The translations under genes were made by a program, and so were the position numbers. A DNA stretch of 64,000 bases from Rhizobiaceae bacterium (lineage in GTDB: Bacteria; Pseudomonadota; Alphaproteobacteria; Rhizobiales; Rhizobiaceae), in assembly GCA_019635775.1 (NCBI GenBank), contig JAHBYU010000001.1:372001-436000 (forward strand), given 5' to 3'. Shown here one piece after another: positions 36,922-45,185 of the stretch. Below the pieces are notes generated by a model. That model was given only the letters and a program-made list of their open reading frames with translations, did no database searches and was not told the origin of the DNA. Position 1 is the first letter of the stretch. Each line of letters begins with the position of its first letter.

Positions 36922-36960
36922 GATCGCCAGGAACAAGCTGGTCGGCAAGGCAAAGAACTA
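36922..36960 (+). repeat. Duplicated 3' tail of ilvC
   Basis: 36922-36960 repeats 36828-36866 with two mismatches in 39 bases. It still encodes the last residues of IlvC with two changes (IARNKLVGKAKN against [12 protein letters not shown]) and runs into a TAA instead of TAG. It looks like the end of a second ilvC copy left by duplication and deletion, or by recombination with a diverged allele. The 54 bases between the copies contain nothing I recognise. Confidence 0.8.
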
Positions 36961-37035
36961 AGCCGTCAAGGCTTGCGGGCTGGCGTGCTTGGGCCCAACT
37001 GGCTCTGATGGTCTGAACTCGCCTCCCAAGGCGTG

Positions 37036-37065
37036 GTCGGCGGAGAAATCCGCCGGCCTTTTTTG
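37036..37065 (+). terminator. Rho-independent terminator after ilvC
   Basis: A 10-bp stem: 37036-37045 pairs with 37050-37059 (core CGGCGGA / TCCGCCG) around a GAAA-type loop, followed by six T (37060-37065). It lies 170 bases after ilvC and beyond the duplicated tail, consistent with the tail having been inserted before the original terminator. Confidence 0.85.
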
Positions 37066-37377
37066 TTATCCGTAATACCAGTGGGGCTTGGGTGCGGTGC
37101 CGTTAAAACGCACCCCGCAACGATCCAGCTTGCGCCAGCGGAGTTCCGCGCGATAGCCGATGCCGTCGGTAGGGACAAAGAGCAGGAAATTGGCGGGTAC
37201 CCGCGCTTCCGCATGCACGATGAGTTCTGCGCCATGCTCGTGCATGTTCCGGATCGTGCATTGGACGATGGAATCGTTGATGCCCGTTATGATCGCCGCG
37301 CCCTTCAGAACGCGGCGCCTGTGTTCCCTGTCCGGGTGGTCAGATCCGGAGATTGCGGCGTCCTCCACCAATACCAT
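37066..37377 (-). CDS. PilZ domain protein
   Basis: 103 residues. A single PilZ-like barrel: an Arg-rich start (HRRRVLKGAAIITG), CTIRNMHEHGAELIV, then YRAELRWRKLDRCGVRFNG. PilZ proteins bind cyclic di-GMP through RxxxR and [D/N]xSxxG. Here the second motif reads NMHEHG, with His in place of the conserved Ser, so binding may be weak or lost. The start is uncertain. It is convergent with ilvC across the terminator. Confidence 0.72.
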   Translation of the reverse strand: MVLVEDAAISGSDHPDREHRRRVLKGAAIITGINDSIVQCTIRNMHEHGAELIVHAEARVPANFLLFVPTDGIGYRAELRWRKLDRCGVRFNGTAPKPHWYYG

Positions 37378-37666
37378 TTGCTGGTGCGGATACGCTTATC
37401 GTTCCGACCAGGTGAGGTAAACGGATGGGGCGCTTCGAGGTTGCAATTTCTCCCACAAAATCCAGTGGATACACGGTATCCGGGAGCGGATGCGAGGCAC
37501 TCAACGAAAAGGTGACGCCGTAATGCAAGTGGGCATTCCCGGCGATGAGCGGGCTGTTTTGAAAAGAGAGACAGGCGTGCGTCGCGAAACGAGCCTGCCG
37601 TTGTGACGAGGCATCCCGAGTTGCAATACTTGTCTTCCTGGTTGCTTGTGGGCAATGGTCGCGCCC
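37378..37666. other. Non-coding gap, nothing recognised
   Basis: 289 bases between the PilZ and EEP-family genes, which are divergent. Short frames exist on the minus strand, but none has a Shine-Dalgarno or a protein-like composition. It should contain both promoters; none is clear enough to mark. Confidence 0.4.
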
Positions 37667-38779
37667 ATGTCACTTCGAATCGCCACCTTCAACGTCGAGA
37701 ACCTGATGAACAGGTTCGACTATTCGGGCTATCGCAACCAGCTCTACCAGGACCGTACGCTGGCGCTTTTCGAGATCGCCAACGAGACGGAATATCGGGC
37801 GCTGGAGCAGGCGCGCACCATCGCGCATGCCGATGACACGAGGCAGCTGACGGCACTGGCCATAGCCGCGACGCGCGCCGACATACTGTGCCTACAGGAA
37901 GTCGACAACCTGGAGGCGCTGAACGCCTTCGAATATGGCTACCTCTTCAAGATGGTGGGGCAGGGATACCGGCAAAAATACACAACGTCGGGCAACGATG
38001 CACGCGGCATTGACGTGGCTGTCATGCTGCGTTCCGAGACGGCGCACGGACAGCCGATCGAATTTGGCCGCATGACCAGTCACGCGCATCTGACCTACGC
38101 CGATCTCGGGCTTCATACGCCGGACCTGGCAGCGCTCGGCGAGGAGCCGCAGGAGCGCATCTTCCGGCGCGACTGCCTTGAGATCGATGTTACGGTCGCC
38201 GGGCGTCCGCTGACCATCTATTCCGTTCACTTCAAGTCGATGGGCAGCCCTCGCAACGGCCGCGATGGTCGCGAGGCCACGATGCCGGTTCGCCATGCCG
38301 AAGCGCAGGCGGTGCGCCACATCATCGAGGAACGGTTCGGCAGGGATCACGCAGGGAAAAAGCGCTGGATCATCTGCGGTGACCTCAACGATTACCGCGA
38401 GCGCGTGCTCGTGAAGGGGGACGAGCATGCGGGTTACCAGTTCGATCCTGTCGTTGAGGAGACGTCGAGCGTCAACACGCTGTTGGCAGGCGGCTTTGCG
38501 GAGAACATCGTGGAGCGCCGCCCCGAACTTGACCGCTGGACGCTCTATCACACGCGTGGCCCGCAGGAGCGGCACCTCTGCCAGCTCGACTACATCCTGC
38601 TTTCGCCGTCGCTGGCCGAGCGCAACGCAAAGGCAATCCCCGACATCGTGCGGGGCGGGCAGCCCTGGCGCACCCCGTTTCCACCCGGACAGGAGGTCGA
38701 GCGCTATCCGAGAACAGGCTGGGACCGGCCGAAGGCTTCGGATCACTGCCCCGTCGCGGTGACGCTGGATATCGCATAG
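37667..38779 (+). CDS. Endonuclease/exonuclease/phosphatase (EEP) family hydrolase
   Basis: 370 residues. Opens SLRIATFNVENLMNRFD (the N of the EEP active site), then ILCLQEVDNLEALNAF (catalytic E), GRPLTIYSVHFKSMG, IICGDLNDYRERV (GDxN) and ASDHCPVAVTLDI (final DH). All the metal and catalytic residues of the DNase I-like fold are present. No signal peptide is visible, so it is probably cytoplasmic. Substrate (nucleic acid, phospholipid or phosphosugar) unknown. The ATG at 37667 fits the fold; the frame is open to TTG 37646. Confidence 0.87.
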   Translation: MSLRIATFNVENLMNRFDYSGYRNQLYQDRTLALFEIANETEYRALEQARTIAHADDTRQLTALAIAATRADILCLQEVDNLEALNAFEYGYLFKMVGQGYRQKYTTSGNDARGIDVAVMLRSETAHGQPIEFGRMTSHAHLTYADLGLHTPDLAALGEEPQERIFRRDCLEIDVTVAGRPLTIYSVHFKSMGSPRNGRDGREATMPVRHAEAQAVRHIIEERFGRDHAGKKRWIICGDLNDYRERVLVKGDEHAGYQFDPVVEETSSVNTLLAGGFAENIVERRPELDRWTLYHTRGPQERHLCQLDYILLSPSLAERNAKAIPDIVRGGQPWRTPFPPGQEVERYPRTGWDRPKASDHCPVAVTLDIA

Positions 38780-38789
38780 AGGCCGGCGC

Positions 38790-39503
38790 TTGAGCCACGA
38801 TCTTCCTTTCGGTGTCATCCTGCCGGTCGACGAAATCGATGTGCGGCTCGATCCTTCGCCGCATCCGTTCGAGGCGGGCAGGCAGGGCGCGATCGCCGCG
38901 AACTGGCAAAGCGAGATTTCTGAAAAGCCGGCTTTGTTCGATGGCACGGTGGTGCTGCTTTCCGGGCTGGGCTTCGACCGCGGGCGCCTGTTCGGGCGTT
39001 GCCACGCGGTGCGCTACTCGACGTTCCTCTACTGGCGCAAGGACCGTGTTTCGACGGCCGTCCATGCCTTTGCGCACCCCATGCTCGTGTCGCGCGACAA
39101 CGCGCTGATCGCCATCAGGATGGCCTCGCATACGGTCAATGCCGGACGGGTCTACTTCGCAGCGGGTTCGTTCGAGCCGGAGGATTTTCCCGGAGGCGTC
39201 GTCGATCCGCACGCCAACATGGTGCGCGAGGTCGGCGAGGAAACCGGACTGGATATCTCGGCGGCGCGGCGCGGAAAGCGCCACTACGCGCTGGCGACCG
39301 AACGCGGAACCGTCATCTTCCGTCGCTATTTCCTCGAAGAGGATGCGGATGCCGTGGCCGCCCGCATCCGCGCCTTCGTTGCCGCCGAAGATGAACCGGA
39401 GATCGACGGACCGGTCGTCATCCGTTCAGGCGATGACCTTCCTGAGGGGCTGATGCCTCATATGCCGCCCCTGATCGACTGGCACTTTTCAGGGGCAGAG
39501 TAG
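38790..39503 (+). CDS. Nudix-like hydrolase with an incomplete Nudix box
   Basis: 237 residues starting at TTG 38790, ten bases after the EEP gene. Residues 124-154 contain the Nudix helix, VREVGEETGLD (REUxEExGU complete), so metal-bound cleavage of a nucleoside diphosphate derivative is possible. The first half of the box (Gx5E) is not matched: Val stands where Glu is expected. The N-terminal 110 residues do not resemble a known domain. Probably co-transcribed with the EEP gene, giving two phosphohydrolases in a row. Confidence 0.75.
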   Translation: MSHDLPFGVILPVDEIDVRLDPSPHPFEAGRQGAIAANWQSEISEKPALFDGTVVLLSGLGFDRGRLFGRCHAVRYSTFLYWRKDRVSTAVHAFAHPMLVSRDNALIAIRMASHTVNAGRVYFAAGSFEPEDFPGGVVDPHANMVREVGEETGLDISAARRGKRHYALATERGTVIFRRYFLEEDADAVAARIRAFVAAEDEPEIDGPVVIRSGDDLPEGLMPHMPPLIDWHFSGAE

Positions 39504-39505
39504 CG

Positions 39506-40714
39506 TCACTCGTGCCGCAAGGCGTCGATTGGGTCGAGGCGCGCGCCGCGCAGCGCGGGGAAGAACCCGAACACCATTCCGATCAGCGCCGAGAAGCCGA
39601 CGGCGAGCAGGATGATCGAGAGGCTGGGCGCGAAGGGGATCGAAAGCGCCGAAGTCGCGAGCCCGGCAAGTGAGAGTCCGAGCGCTATCCCGATCAGGCC
39701 GCCAAGCAGCGACAGCACCGTCGCTTCCACGAGGAACTGCACGAGGATGTGCCGCTCATGCGCGCCGATGGCCAGCCGTATGCCGATCTCACGGGTGCGT
39801 TCGGTCACCGACACGAGCATGATGTTCATGATCCCGATGCCCCCAACGAGCAGGCTGACACCTGCGACGGCGCCCAGCATGCCGGTCATGGTTGTCGTGG
39901 CGCTCGCCATGGCGTCGGCGATCTGGGTCATGTCGCGGATGTCGAAATTGTCGTCCGCGCCGGGCGCGATTCGGCGCGTTTCGCGCAGGATCGTCTCGAT
40001 CTCCGTCTGCACATCGGACGTCGCGATGCCTTCGGCAGCCGCTATGTAGATGGCGCCGATGTCGCGGTTTCCAGCGATGCGGCGCTGGAATCCGGAAAGC
40101 GGCATCATCACGACATTGTCCTGAGCCTGCCCAAAGCCGGACGTGCCCTTGGATTCCAGCACGCCGATCACCCGGCAGCTCGACCGGCTCACCCTGATTG
40201 ACTGGCCGAGCGGATCGCCCGTTCCGAAGAACTGGCCGCGCACCGTCGCGCCGATCAGGCAGACATTCGTGCCGCCGCGGGCCTCGGATTCGGAGAAGAT
40301 GCGCCCCTCCGAAACATTCCAGTCACGCGCCGTGAAATAGTCGTTTTCGGTGCCGGTGACCTGCGCGGATATGTTCTGAGCGCCATAGACCACGCGCACC
40401 GTCTTCTGGGCTGCCGGCGCGACTGCCTTGGCGGTAGTCAGTCCCTTGCTGAGAGCCTCGACATCGCGACCGTCGAGTTGCTTGGGCGTGAAGGATGTGG
40501 AACCCGAGCGGTCCGGCCGTGCGGCCTGCACCACGAGCAGGTTGCTGCCCAGCTTGGAGATGTCGCCACGCACCTTCTCGGTGGTTCCCGAACCGATGGT
40601 GATCATGGCGATCACAGCCGCCACGCCGATAACGATGCCGAGCAGCGTGAGGAAGGAGCGCAGCGCATTGCGCCAGACAGACAGCAGTGCGAGACGGATG
40701 GTTTCCCACAGCAT
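39506..40714 (-). CDS. MacB-type ABC transporter permease
   Basis: 402 residues. One N-terminal membrane helix (about 20-40), a large periplasmic domain, and three C-terminal helices (about 280-395), the MacB/FtsX topology. The typical sequences SFLTLLGIVIGVAAVIAMIT and VGGIGIMNIMLVSVTERTRE are present. The separate ATPase gene overlaps it by one base, so unlike E. coli MacB the two domains are split. With the adaptor encoded upstream it would form a tripartite exporter of a peptide, siderophore or drug. Confidence 0.9.
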   Translation of the reverse strand: MLWETIRLALLSVWRNALRSFLTLLGIVIGVAAVIAMITIGSGTTEKVRGDISKLGSNLLVVQAARPDRSGSTSFTPKQLDGRDVEALSKGLTTAKAVAPAAQKTVRVVYGAQNISAQVTGTENDYFTARDWNVSEGRIFSESEARGGTNVCLIGATVRGQFFGTGDPLGQSIRVSRSSCRVIGVLESKGTSGFGQAQDNVVMMPLSGFQRRIAGNRDIGAIYIAAAEGIATSDVQTEIETILRETRRIAPGADDNFDIRDMTQIADAMASATTTMTGMLGAVAGVSLLVGGIGIMNIMLVSVTERTREIGIRLAIGAHERHILVQFLVEATVLSLLGGLIGIALGLSLAGLATSALSIPFAPSLSIILLAVGFSALIGMVFGFFPALRGARLDPIDALRHE

Positions 40715-41430
40715 CAGGCCGTCTCCAGTCCCATCGTGTCGGAGGCGACGCGCCCGTCGACGAAACGCAGCGTGCGGCTTGCGTAGTCGGCGATGTCCTG
40801 CTCGTGCGTCACCATCACTATGGTAAGGCCGAGTTCCGCGTTCAGGCGGGTCAGCAGGTCCATGATCTCGTGGCTGCGCGCGGTATCGAGGTTACCGGTC
40901 GGCTCGTCGGCGACCAGAAGCGTGGGGCGGGTGACGATGGCGCGCGCGATGGCAACGCGTTGCTGCTGGCCACCGGAAAGCTCCGCCGGCGTATGCGTTT
41001 CGCGGCCTTTCAGTCCAACGTCCGCAAGTGCGTTCATGGCAAGCTCCCGGCGTTCGCGGGAAGCGACACCGCGGTAGATGAGCGGTAGCTCGACATTTTC
41101 CACCGCAGTGGTGCGGGGCAGCAGGTTGTAGCCCTGAAAAACGAAGCCGATATAGCGGTTCCTGAGCGTCGCGCGGCTTGAGCGGTCAAGCCTGCCGGCG
41201 TCGACATCCAGAAAGCCGTAGCGTCCGGAGGTCGGCGTATCGAGGCAACCGACGATGTTCATCGCGGTTGATTTGCCGGAACCGGACGGACCCATGATCG
41301 CGACGAATTCGCCCTGGCCGATCGTCAGGTTTATGCCGGCCAGCGCGTGAACCTGCGCCTCGCCCTTGCCGTAGGTCTTCCAGACATCATCAAAGGTGAT
41401 CAGCGGCTGCCGCCGGACGATGGCGTTCAT
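40714..41430 (-). CDS. MacB-type ABC transporter ATPase
   Basis: 238 residues. Walker [11 protein letters not shown]-loop [20 protein letters not shown], signature LSGGQQQR, Walker [10 protein letters not shown] and the switch histidine in [10 protein letters not shown] are all present. LolD/MacB subfamily. It overlaps the permease gene by one base and the adaptor gene by four, forming a tightly coupled operon adaptor-ATPase-permease. Confidence 0.93.
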   Translation of the reverse strand: MNAIVRRQPLITFDDVWKTYGKGEAQVHALAGINLTIGQGEFVAIMGPSGSGKSTAMNIVGCLDTPTSGRYGFLDVDAGRLDRSSRATLRNRYIGFVFQGYNLLPRTTAVENVELPLIYRGVASRERRELAMNALADVGLKGRETHTPAELSGGQQQRVAIARAIVTRPTLLVADEPTGNLDTARSHEIMDLLTRLNAELGLTIVMVTHEQDIADYASRTLRFVDGRVASDTMGLETA

Positions 41431-42770
41431 CCTCGCGTCCGTGCGTTAGCGGTCCTGTTGCCCGTGATGACCTCGTCGCCTTGCGACAATCCGGAAACGA
41501 TCTCGACGAGCTCGCCGTCGGTTGCACCTGTCTTAACCTGAACCGCCTCGGGCTGGTCGTCCCTGAGGACATAGATGGTGCGCATGCTCGCATCGGCGTT
41601 CTGTCCCTGCTGGCGCTGGCCGCGGGAACGCATGCGCGGCATGAACATGTCGCGCAGGCTGAAGCCGCTGCTGCGCTCGGTGGCGGGCGGGCTGTAGCGG
41701 AAGGCGGCGGCGGGAACCGTAAGCACACCCTTTGCCTCGCGCGTCACAACGGAAACCGTGGCCGTCATGCCAGGCCTCAGCAACAGTTCGCTGTTATCCA
41801 CGTCGAGCCGCGCATTGTAGGTGACGACACCCTCAGTGGTTTCAGAGGCGAAAGAGATGTCGCGAATATCCGCATTGAAGGACCGGTCGGGGAAGGCGTC
41901 GACGGTGAAGCGCGCGGACTGGCCGGCCTTCACGCTGCCGATATCCGCCTCGTCGATCGCAGCTTCCAGTTCCATGTTCTCGAGATTGGCGGCAAGCACG
42001 AAAAGGACGGGCGCCTGCATCGAGGACGCGACGGTCTGGCCGGGGTTTACCGAGCGTGTCAGCACGATACCGTCGATCGGAGCATAGATCTTGCTCTTTA
42101 CCAGATCGGCGTCCTGCTGCTTGAGCGTGGCCTCAGCGATTGCAAGGTTGGCCTCGGCCATCGCCACATTGGCGTCGGCACGGTCACGCGCGGCGGTCGC
42201 GGTGTCCAACACCTGTTGCGATGCCATGCCGCGCTTCAGGAGCTGCTCGGCGCGGGTATAGGCCTGCTGGCTCTCGGTGAGCGTTGTCCGTGCCTCGAGG
42301 ATTTTCGCCTCCGCCGATTTCACTGACGCCTTCGCGCCGTCGATCTGGGCAAGCAGCCGCGTGGTATCAAGTTCGGCCAGAACCTCGCCCTGCTTGACGC
42401 GCTGGTTCTCGTCCACGGCGACGGACCGCATGACACCGGACAATTCGCTGGAGATATCCACCTGAATGAGCGGCTGGAGGGTTCCGGTGGCCGACACCTG
42501 AACTGTGATGTCGCCGGGCTGCGCGGGCGTCGTGACGTACCCCGGTTCGCTGGAGGACGCGCCGGCGGACAGCCAGTAGCCGGCGCCCGCCGCCAGCAGG
42601 GCAAGCGCGCCAACGGCGTAAAGCCAGCCTCTGCCGCGCCTGCGCTTCGATTTCGTGTCGATGCCGAGTGTCGCCGCGGCAGATGGCGCGCCCTGCGGCG
42701 CACCCGTATCGGTCAGGTCAGGCTGCTTCCTGTCGACAATCTGGTCCATTGCGCGTCCATGTGATTTCAA
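41427..42770 (-). CDS. MacA-like periplasmic adaptor (membrane fusion protein)
   Basis: 447 residues. One N-terminal membrane helix (about 48-68), then a lipoyl-like barrel (VTTPAQPGDITVQVSATGTL, then VAVDENQRVKQGEVLAEL) and a long helical hairpin (about 135-210). A beta-barrel and membrane-proximal domain with a Gly/Arg/Gln-rich insert (about 370-395) follow. It should link the ABC pump to an outer-membrane channel; no TolC gene is nearby. First gene of the operon. Confidence 0.9.
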   Translation of the reverse strand: MKSHGRAMDQIVDRKQPDLTDTGAPQGAPSAAATLGIDTKSKRRRGRGWLYAVGALALLAAGAGYWLSAGASSSEPGYVTTPAQPGDITVQVSATGTLQPLIQVDISSELSGVMRSVAVDENQRVKQGEVLAELDTTRLLAQIDGAKASVKSAEAKILEARTTLTESQQAYTRAEQLLKRGMASQQVLDTATAARDRADANVAMAEANLAIAEATLKQQDADLVKSKIYAPIDGIVLTRSVNPGQTVASSMQAPVLFVLAANLENMELEAAIDEADIGSVKAGQSARFTVDAFPDRSFNADIRDISFASETTEGVVTYNARLDVDNSELLLRPGMTATVSVVTREAKGVLTVPAAAFRYSPPATERSSGFSLRDMFMPRMRSRGQRQQGQNADASMRTIYVLRDDQPEAVQVKTGATDGELVEIVSGLSQGDEVITGNRTANARTRG

Positions 42771-42874
42771 TACCTACGCGCCGACACACGTATTCCTACG
42801 GGGAAGTTGTGCCGTCTGCTCGCGATTACAAGTTAAATTTCGCTCATGTTTCATTCCGCAAAGGTGGCAAACCA

Positions 42875-43777
42875 ATGAAATCGCGCAAATATTTCGTCTA
42901 TGACGTGTTCTGCGAGACCGTACTGGCCGGCAATCCGCTGGCCATCGTGATCGACAGCGAAGGGCTCGACACGGAGCGCATGCAGGCCATCGCGCGCGAG
43001 TTCAATCTTTCGGAAACCGTTTTCGTGATGCCCGCGAGGAATCCGGCGCACGCGGCAGCGATCCGTATCTTCATGCCGCGTGGGGAACTGCCGTTTGCCG
43101 GCCACCCGACCGTGGGCACGGCCGTGGCGCTCGCCCAAGCCAATGGTTCTGCAGACAGCATCCTGGTGCTTGAGGAAAAGGTCGGCGATGTGCGCTGCGT
43201 GGTGTCGCGCGGCGAGAAGACGAGTTTTGCCGAGTTCGACCTTCCCAGGCGTCCGCAGCAACTCGAGCTTTCGGCCGAGCCGGCGGCGATCGCCGCAGCA
43301 CTTGGGCTGGGGCCGCATGAGATCGGATTCGAAAACCACCGGCCGGGCCTATGGTCCGCTGGCGTCCCTTACCTGACGGTCCCGGTCAAAGGGCTTGAGG
43401 CGGCAGGGCGGGCGGAGGTCGATCCGGTCCTCTGGATGGAACTGGCCCCGCGCATCGGCGCGTCAGTGCCCGCGCCCTATGTCTACTGTCGCAGGGCGGT
43501 GGGGCATGATTGCGCCTTCCACGTTCGCATGTTTGCGCCGTGGGACGGTATACCCGAGGATCCGGCAACCGGCTCGGCTGCCGCCGCATTCGCGGGCGCC
43601 ATCCATCATTTCGATCAGCCTGTCGACGGCGCGCACCGATTCTGGATCGAGCAGGGCATCGAGATGGGCCGGCCGTCGCGGATCAGGCTGGAGGTGGACG
43701 TGGAAGAGGGACGCGTGGAACGCGCCCGCATCGGCGGCCATGCGGTCAAAGTCGCCGAAGGCCTGCTCCACGCATAA
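42875..43777 (+). CDS. PhzF family isomerase-like protein
   Basis: 300 residues. PhzF-fold proteins isomerise small acids; phenazine synthesis is only one role. The signature YFVYDVFCETVLAGNPLAIV, the catalytic Glu in FNLSETVFVM (E48 region), FMPRGELPFAGHPTVGTA and PEDPATGSAAAAFAGAI are all present. The ATG at 42875 with AAAGGTGG upstream fixes the start. No phenazine genes are nearby, so the substrate is unknown. Confidence 0.9.
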   Translation: MKSRKYFVYDVFCETVLAGNPLAIVIDSEGLDTERMQAIAREFNLSETVFVMPARNPAHAAAIRIFMPRGELPFAGHPTVGTAVALAQANGSADSILVLEEKVGDVRCVVSRGEKTSFAEFDLPRRPQQLELSAEPAAIAAALGLGPHEIGFENHRPGLWSAGVPYLTVPVKGLEAAGRAEVDPVLWMELAPRIGASVPAPYVYCRRAVGHDCAFHVRMFAPWDGIPEDPATGSAAAAFAGAIHHFDQPVDGAHRFWIEQGIEMGRPSRIRLEVDVEEGRVERARIGGHAVKVAEGLLHA

Positions 43778-43819
43778 GGGCGCATGTTGAGGCATTTGGA
43801 GATTGCATCGTTTAGGGGC

Positions 43820-43847
43820 TGGACAGGTGAGGATGCTGTGATATATC
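43820..43847 (+). promoter_or_regulatory. Putative promoter of tRNA-Lys
   Basis: TGGACA (43820-43825), 16 bases, TATATC (43842-43847), 29 bases before the tRNA 5' end. Boxes are fair matches to the sigma-70 consensus. Confidence 0.45.
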
Positions 43848-43876
43848 CCGCCGCGACTTCCGGTTCGCCGGCTCGT

Positions 43877-43952
<76 letters not shown>

Positions 43953-44179
43953 TTCAGTCCGGGCATCTCCCTGGCACGTCGACGATCTATAGAAAGTGTT
44001 GTCTTTTCCGGGGCTTACAAGCTACGTGCTCGGAACACTTGGAAGAATGTCCCTGATTCCCCCAGCTAAAACCCGAATTCCGACATCCGTCTCTTGAGGC
44101 CTGTTTTCGTTTCCAAACGTTTGGGGGCCTACAGTCCGCTTGACGTCCTGTGTTCGCTCGCCGCGATATGCGGGCTCTG
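43953..44179. other. Gap after tRNA-Lys, possible island edge
   Basis: 227 bases without a supported gene. Contains a perfect 12-base palindrome CCAAACGTTTGG (44113-44124). Base composition is more AT-rich than the flanking core genes. Frames seen here have no Shine-Dalgarno and overlap the next gene. Confidence 0.4.
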
Positions 44180-44434
44180 CTATTCGGATGAATCGCCGGG
44201 AGACTTCGACGTTCGGTCTTCCGAAACCAGTCGGTAGATCTTGGCGACTTCACTGAGTAGCCCAAGCCGGATCAGCTCGCCCATGGCCTCTGCCTGGTCG
44301 GTGATGCCATGGGCAGATCGCCAACCCTCCGCCGCCGCCATCTGCTCGCGACCCAAGGCGGCCATGACGCTATAGCGGCGATCCGTCTTCTCGTTCCCCG
44401 CCGCCTTCTTGTCGAGCAGTTCGCTCGTTTTCAC
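44180..44434 (-). CDS. Small hypothetical protein, possibly ribbon-helix-helix-like
   Basis: 84 residues. The start is GTG at 44434: a strong GGGGAGGAG lies just upstream, whereas the longer frame to 44482 lacks one. Highly charged N-terminus (TSELLDKKAAGNEKTDRR), then two helices; ITDQAEAMGELIRLGLLSEV looks like the second half of a ribbon-helix-helix domain. I do not recognise the family. It lies alone between the tRNA and the two-component genes. Confidence 0.55.
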   Translation of the reverse strand: MKTSELLDKKAAGNEKTDRRYSVMAALGREQMAAAEGWRSAHGITDQAEAMGELIRLGLLSEVAKIYRLVSEDRTSKSPGDSSE

Positions 44435-44567
44435 CGCGCTCTCCTCCCCGATGCAGCTCGGTCCTTGGGACTCTGACTGCACACGCTTCCTCGAAGAACG
44501 AATATCTTTAAAAGAAGATCATTCGGCTATTTCGGATATTCCACTACGTAGAATTTGCCTATGTCTG

Positions 44568-45185
44568 TCATTTCATCATCCGGATCAGATCGGCAAGGCT
44601 GCGCGCTTCCATCTTCTCACGAATTCTCGATCTGTGTATTTCGACGGTGCGCTGGCTGATGCCGAGTTCTTCGGCGATATGTTTGTTCGTCATGCCAAGA
44701 ATGAGGTAGTTGAGGACTTCCTTTTCGCGCCCCGTCAGCCGCGCAATGCGCTCTGTGACGATGCTTTGTGCTATGGGTGGCTGCGTCTGGTTCGCGCGGT
44801 GCTTTTTTGCCGCGTCGATGGCGCAAAGCATTTGCTGCGCGGACCCCGGCTTTTCGATGAAATCGATCGCGCCTGCCTTCATGGCTTCGACGGCCAGTGG
44901 TACGTCACCGTAAGCCGTGAGGACAATGATCGGGAGAGTGCTTCCTCTGTCCGCGAGCACCTTCTGCAACTGGATGCCGCTCAGCCCCGGCATACGGAGG
45001 TCCAAAAACGCACACAAGGCATCTTCTGCGTCAACTCGCTGCAGCAGTGCCTCGGCGTCTGCTAATCCAACTGCTTCGAAGCCGTGGGCTTTCAGCAGAG
45101 CGCAAAGTGACGACCTCACCGCTTCGTCGTCGTCGACGACATAAACCAGGTTGCTTGTCTTCAGGTTAGGACTCACTTCTGCCAT
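44568..45185 (-). CDS. FixJ/NarL-type two-component response regulator
   Basis: 205 residues. Receiver domain with the acidic pocket D18-D20 and phospho-acceptor D62 (FLDLRMPG), the switch residue in VLTAYGD and the conserved K in FIEKPG. The LuxR-type helix-turn-helix (LTGREKEVLNYLILGMTNKH, then GISQRTVEIHRSRI) is at about 140-200. It overlaps the kinase gene by 20 bases and is surely its partner. The DNA target is unknown. Confidence 0.92.
   Translation of the reverse strand: MAEVSPNLKTSNLVYVVDDDEAVRSSLCALLKAHGFEAVGLADAEALLQRVDAEDALCAFLDLRMPGLSGIQLQKVLADRGSTLPIIVLTAYGDVPLAVEAMKAGAIDFIEKPGSAQQMLCAIDAAKKHRANQTQPPIAQSIVTERIARLTGREKEVLNYLILGMTNKHIAEELGISQRTVEIHRSRIREKMEARSLADLIRMMK

Noticed and set aside
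37340-37692. Small minus-strand frames between the PilZ and EEP genes
   Set aside because: Without Shine-Dalgarno or protein-like composition, and they overlap the start region of the EEP gene.
42875-43777. PhzF as sign of a phenazine cluster
   Set aside because: None of the other phenazine genes is nearby; PhzF-like proteins are common and mostly have other roles.
43987-44265. Possible small gene or integrase remnant right of tRNA-Lys
   Set aside because: Cys/Arg/Ser-rich product, no start signal, overlaps the better-supported gene at 44,180-44,434, and no integrase motif could be found.
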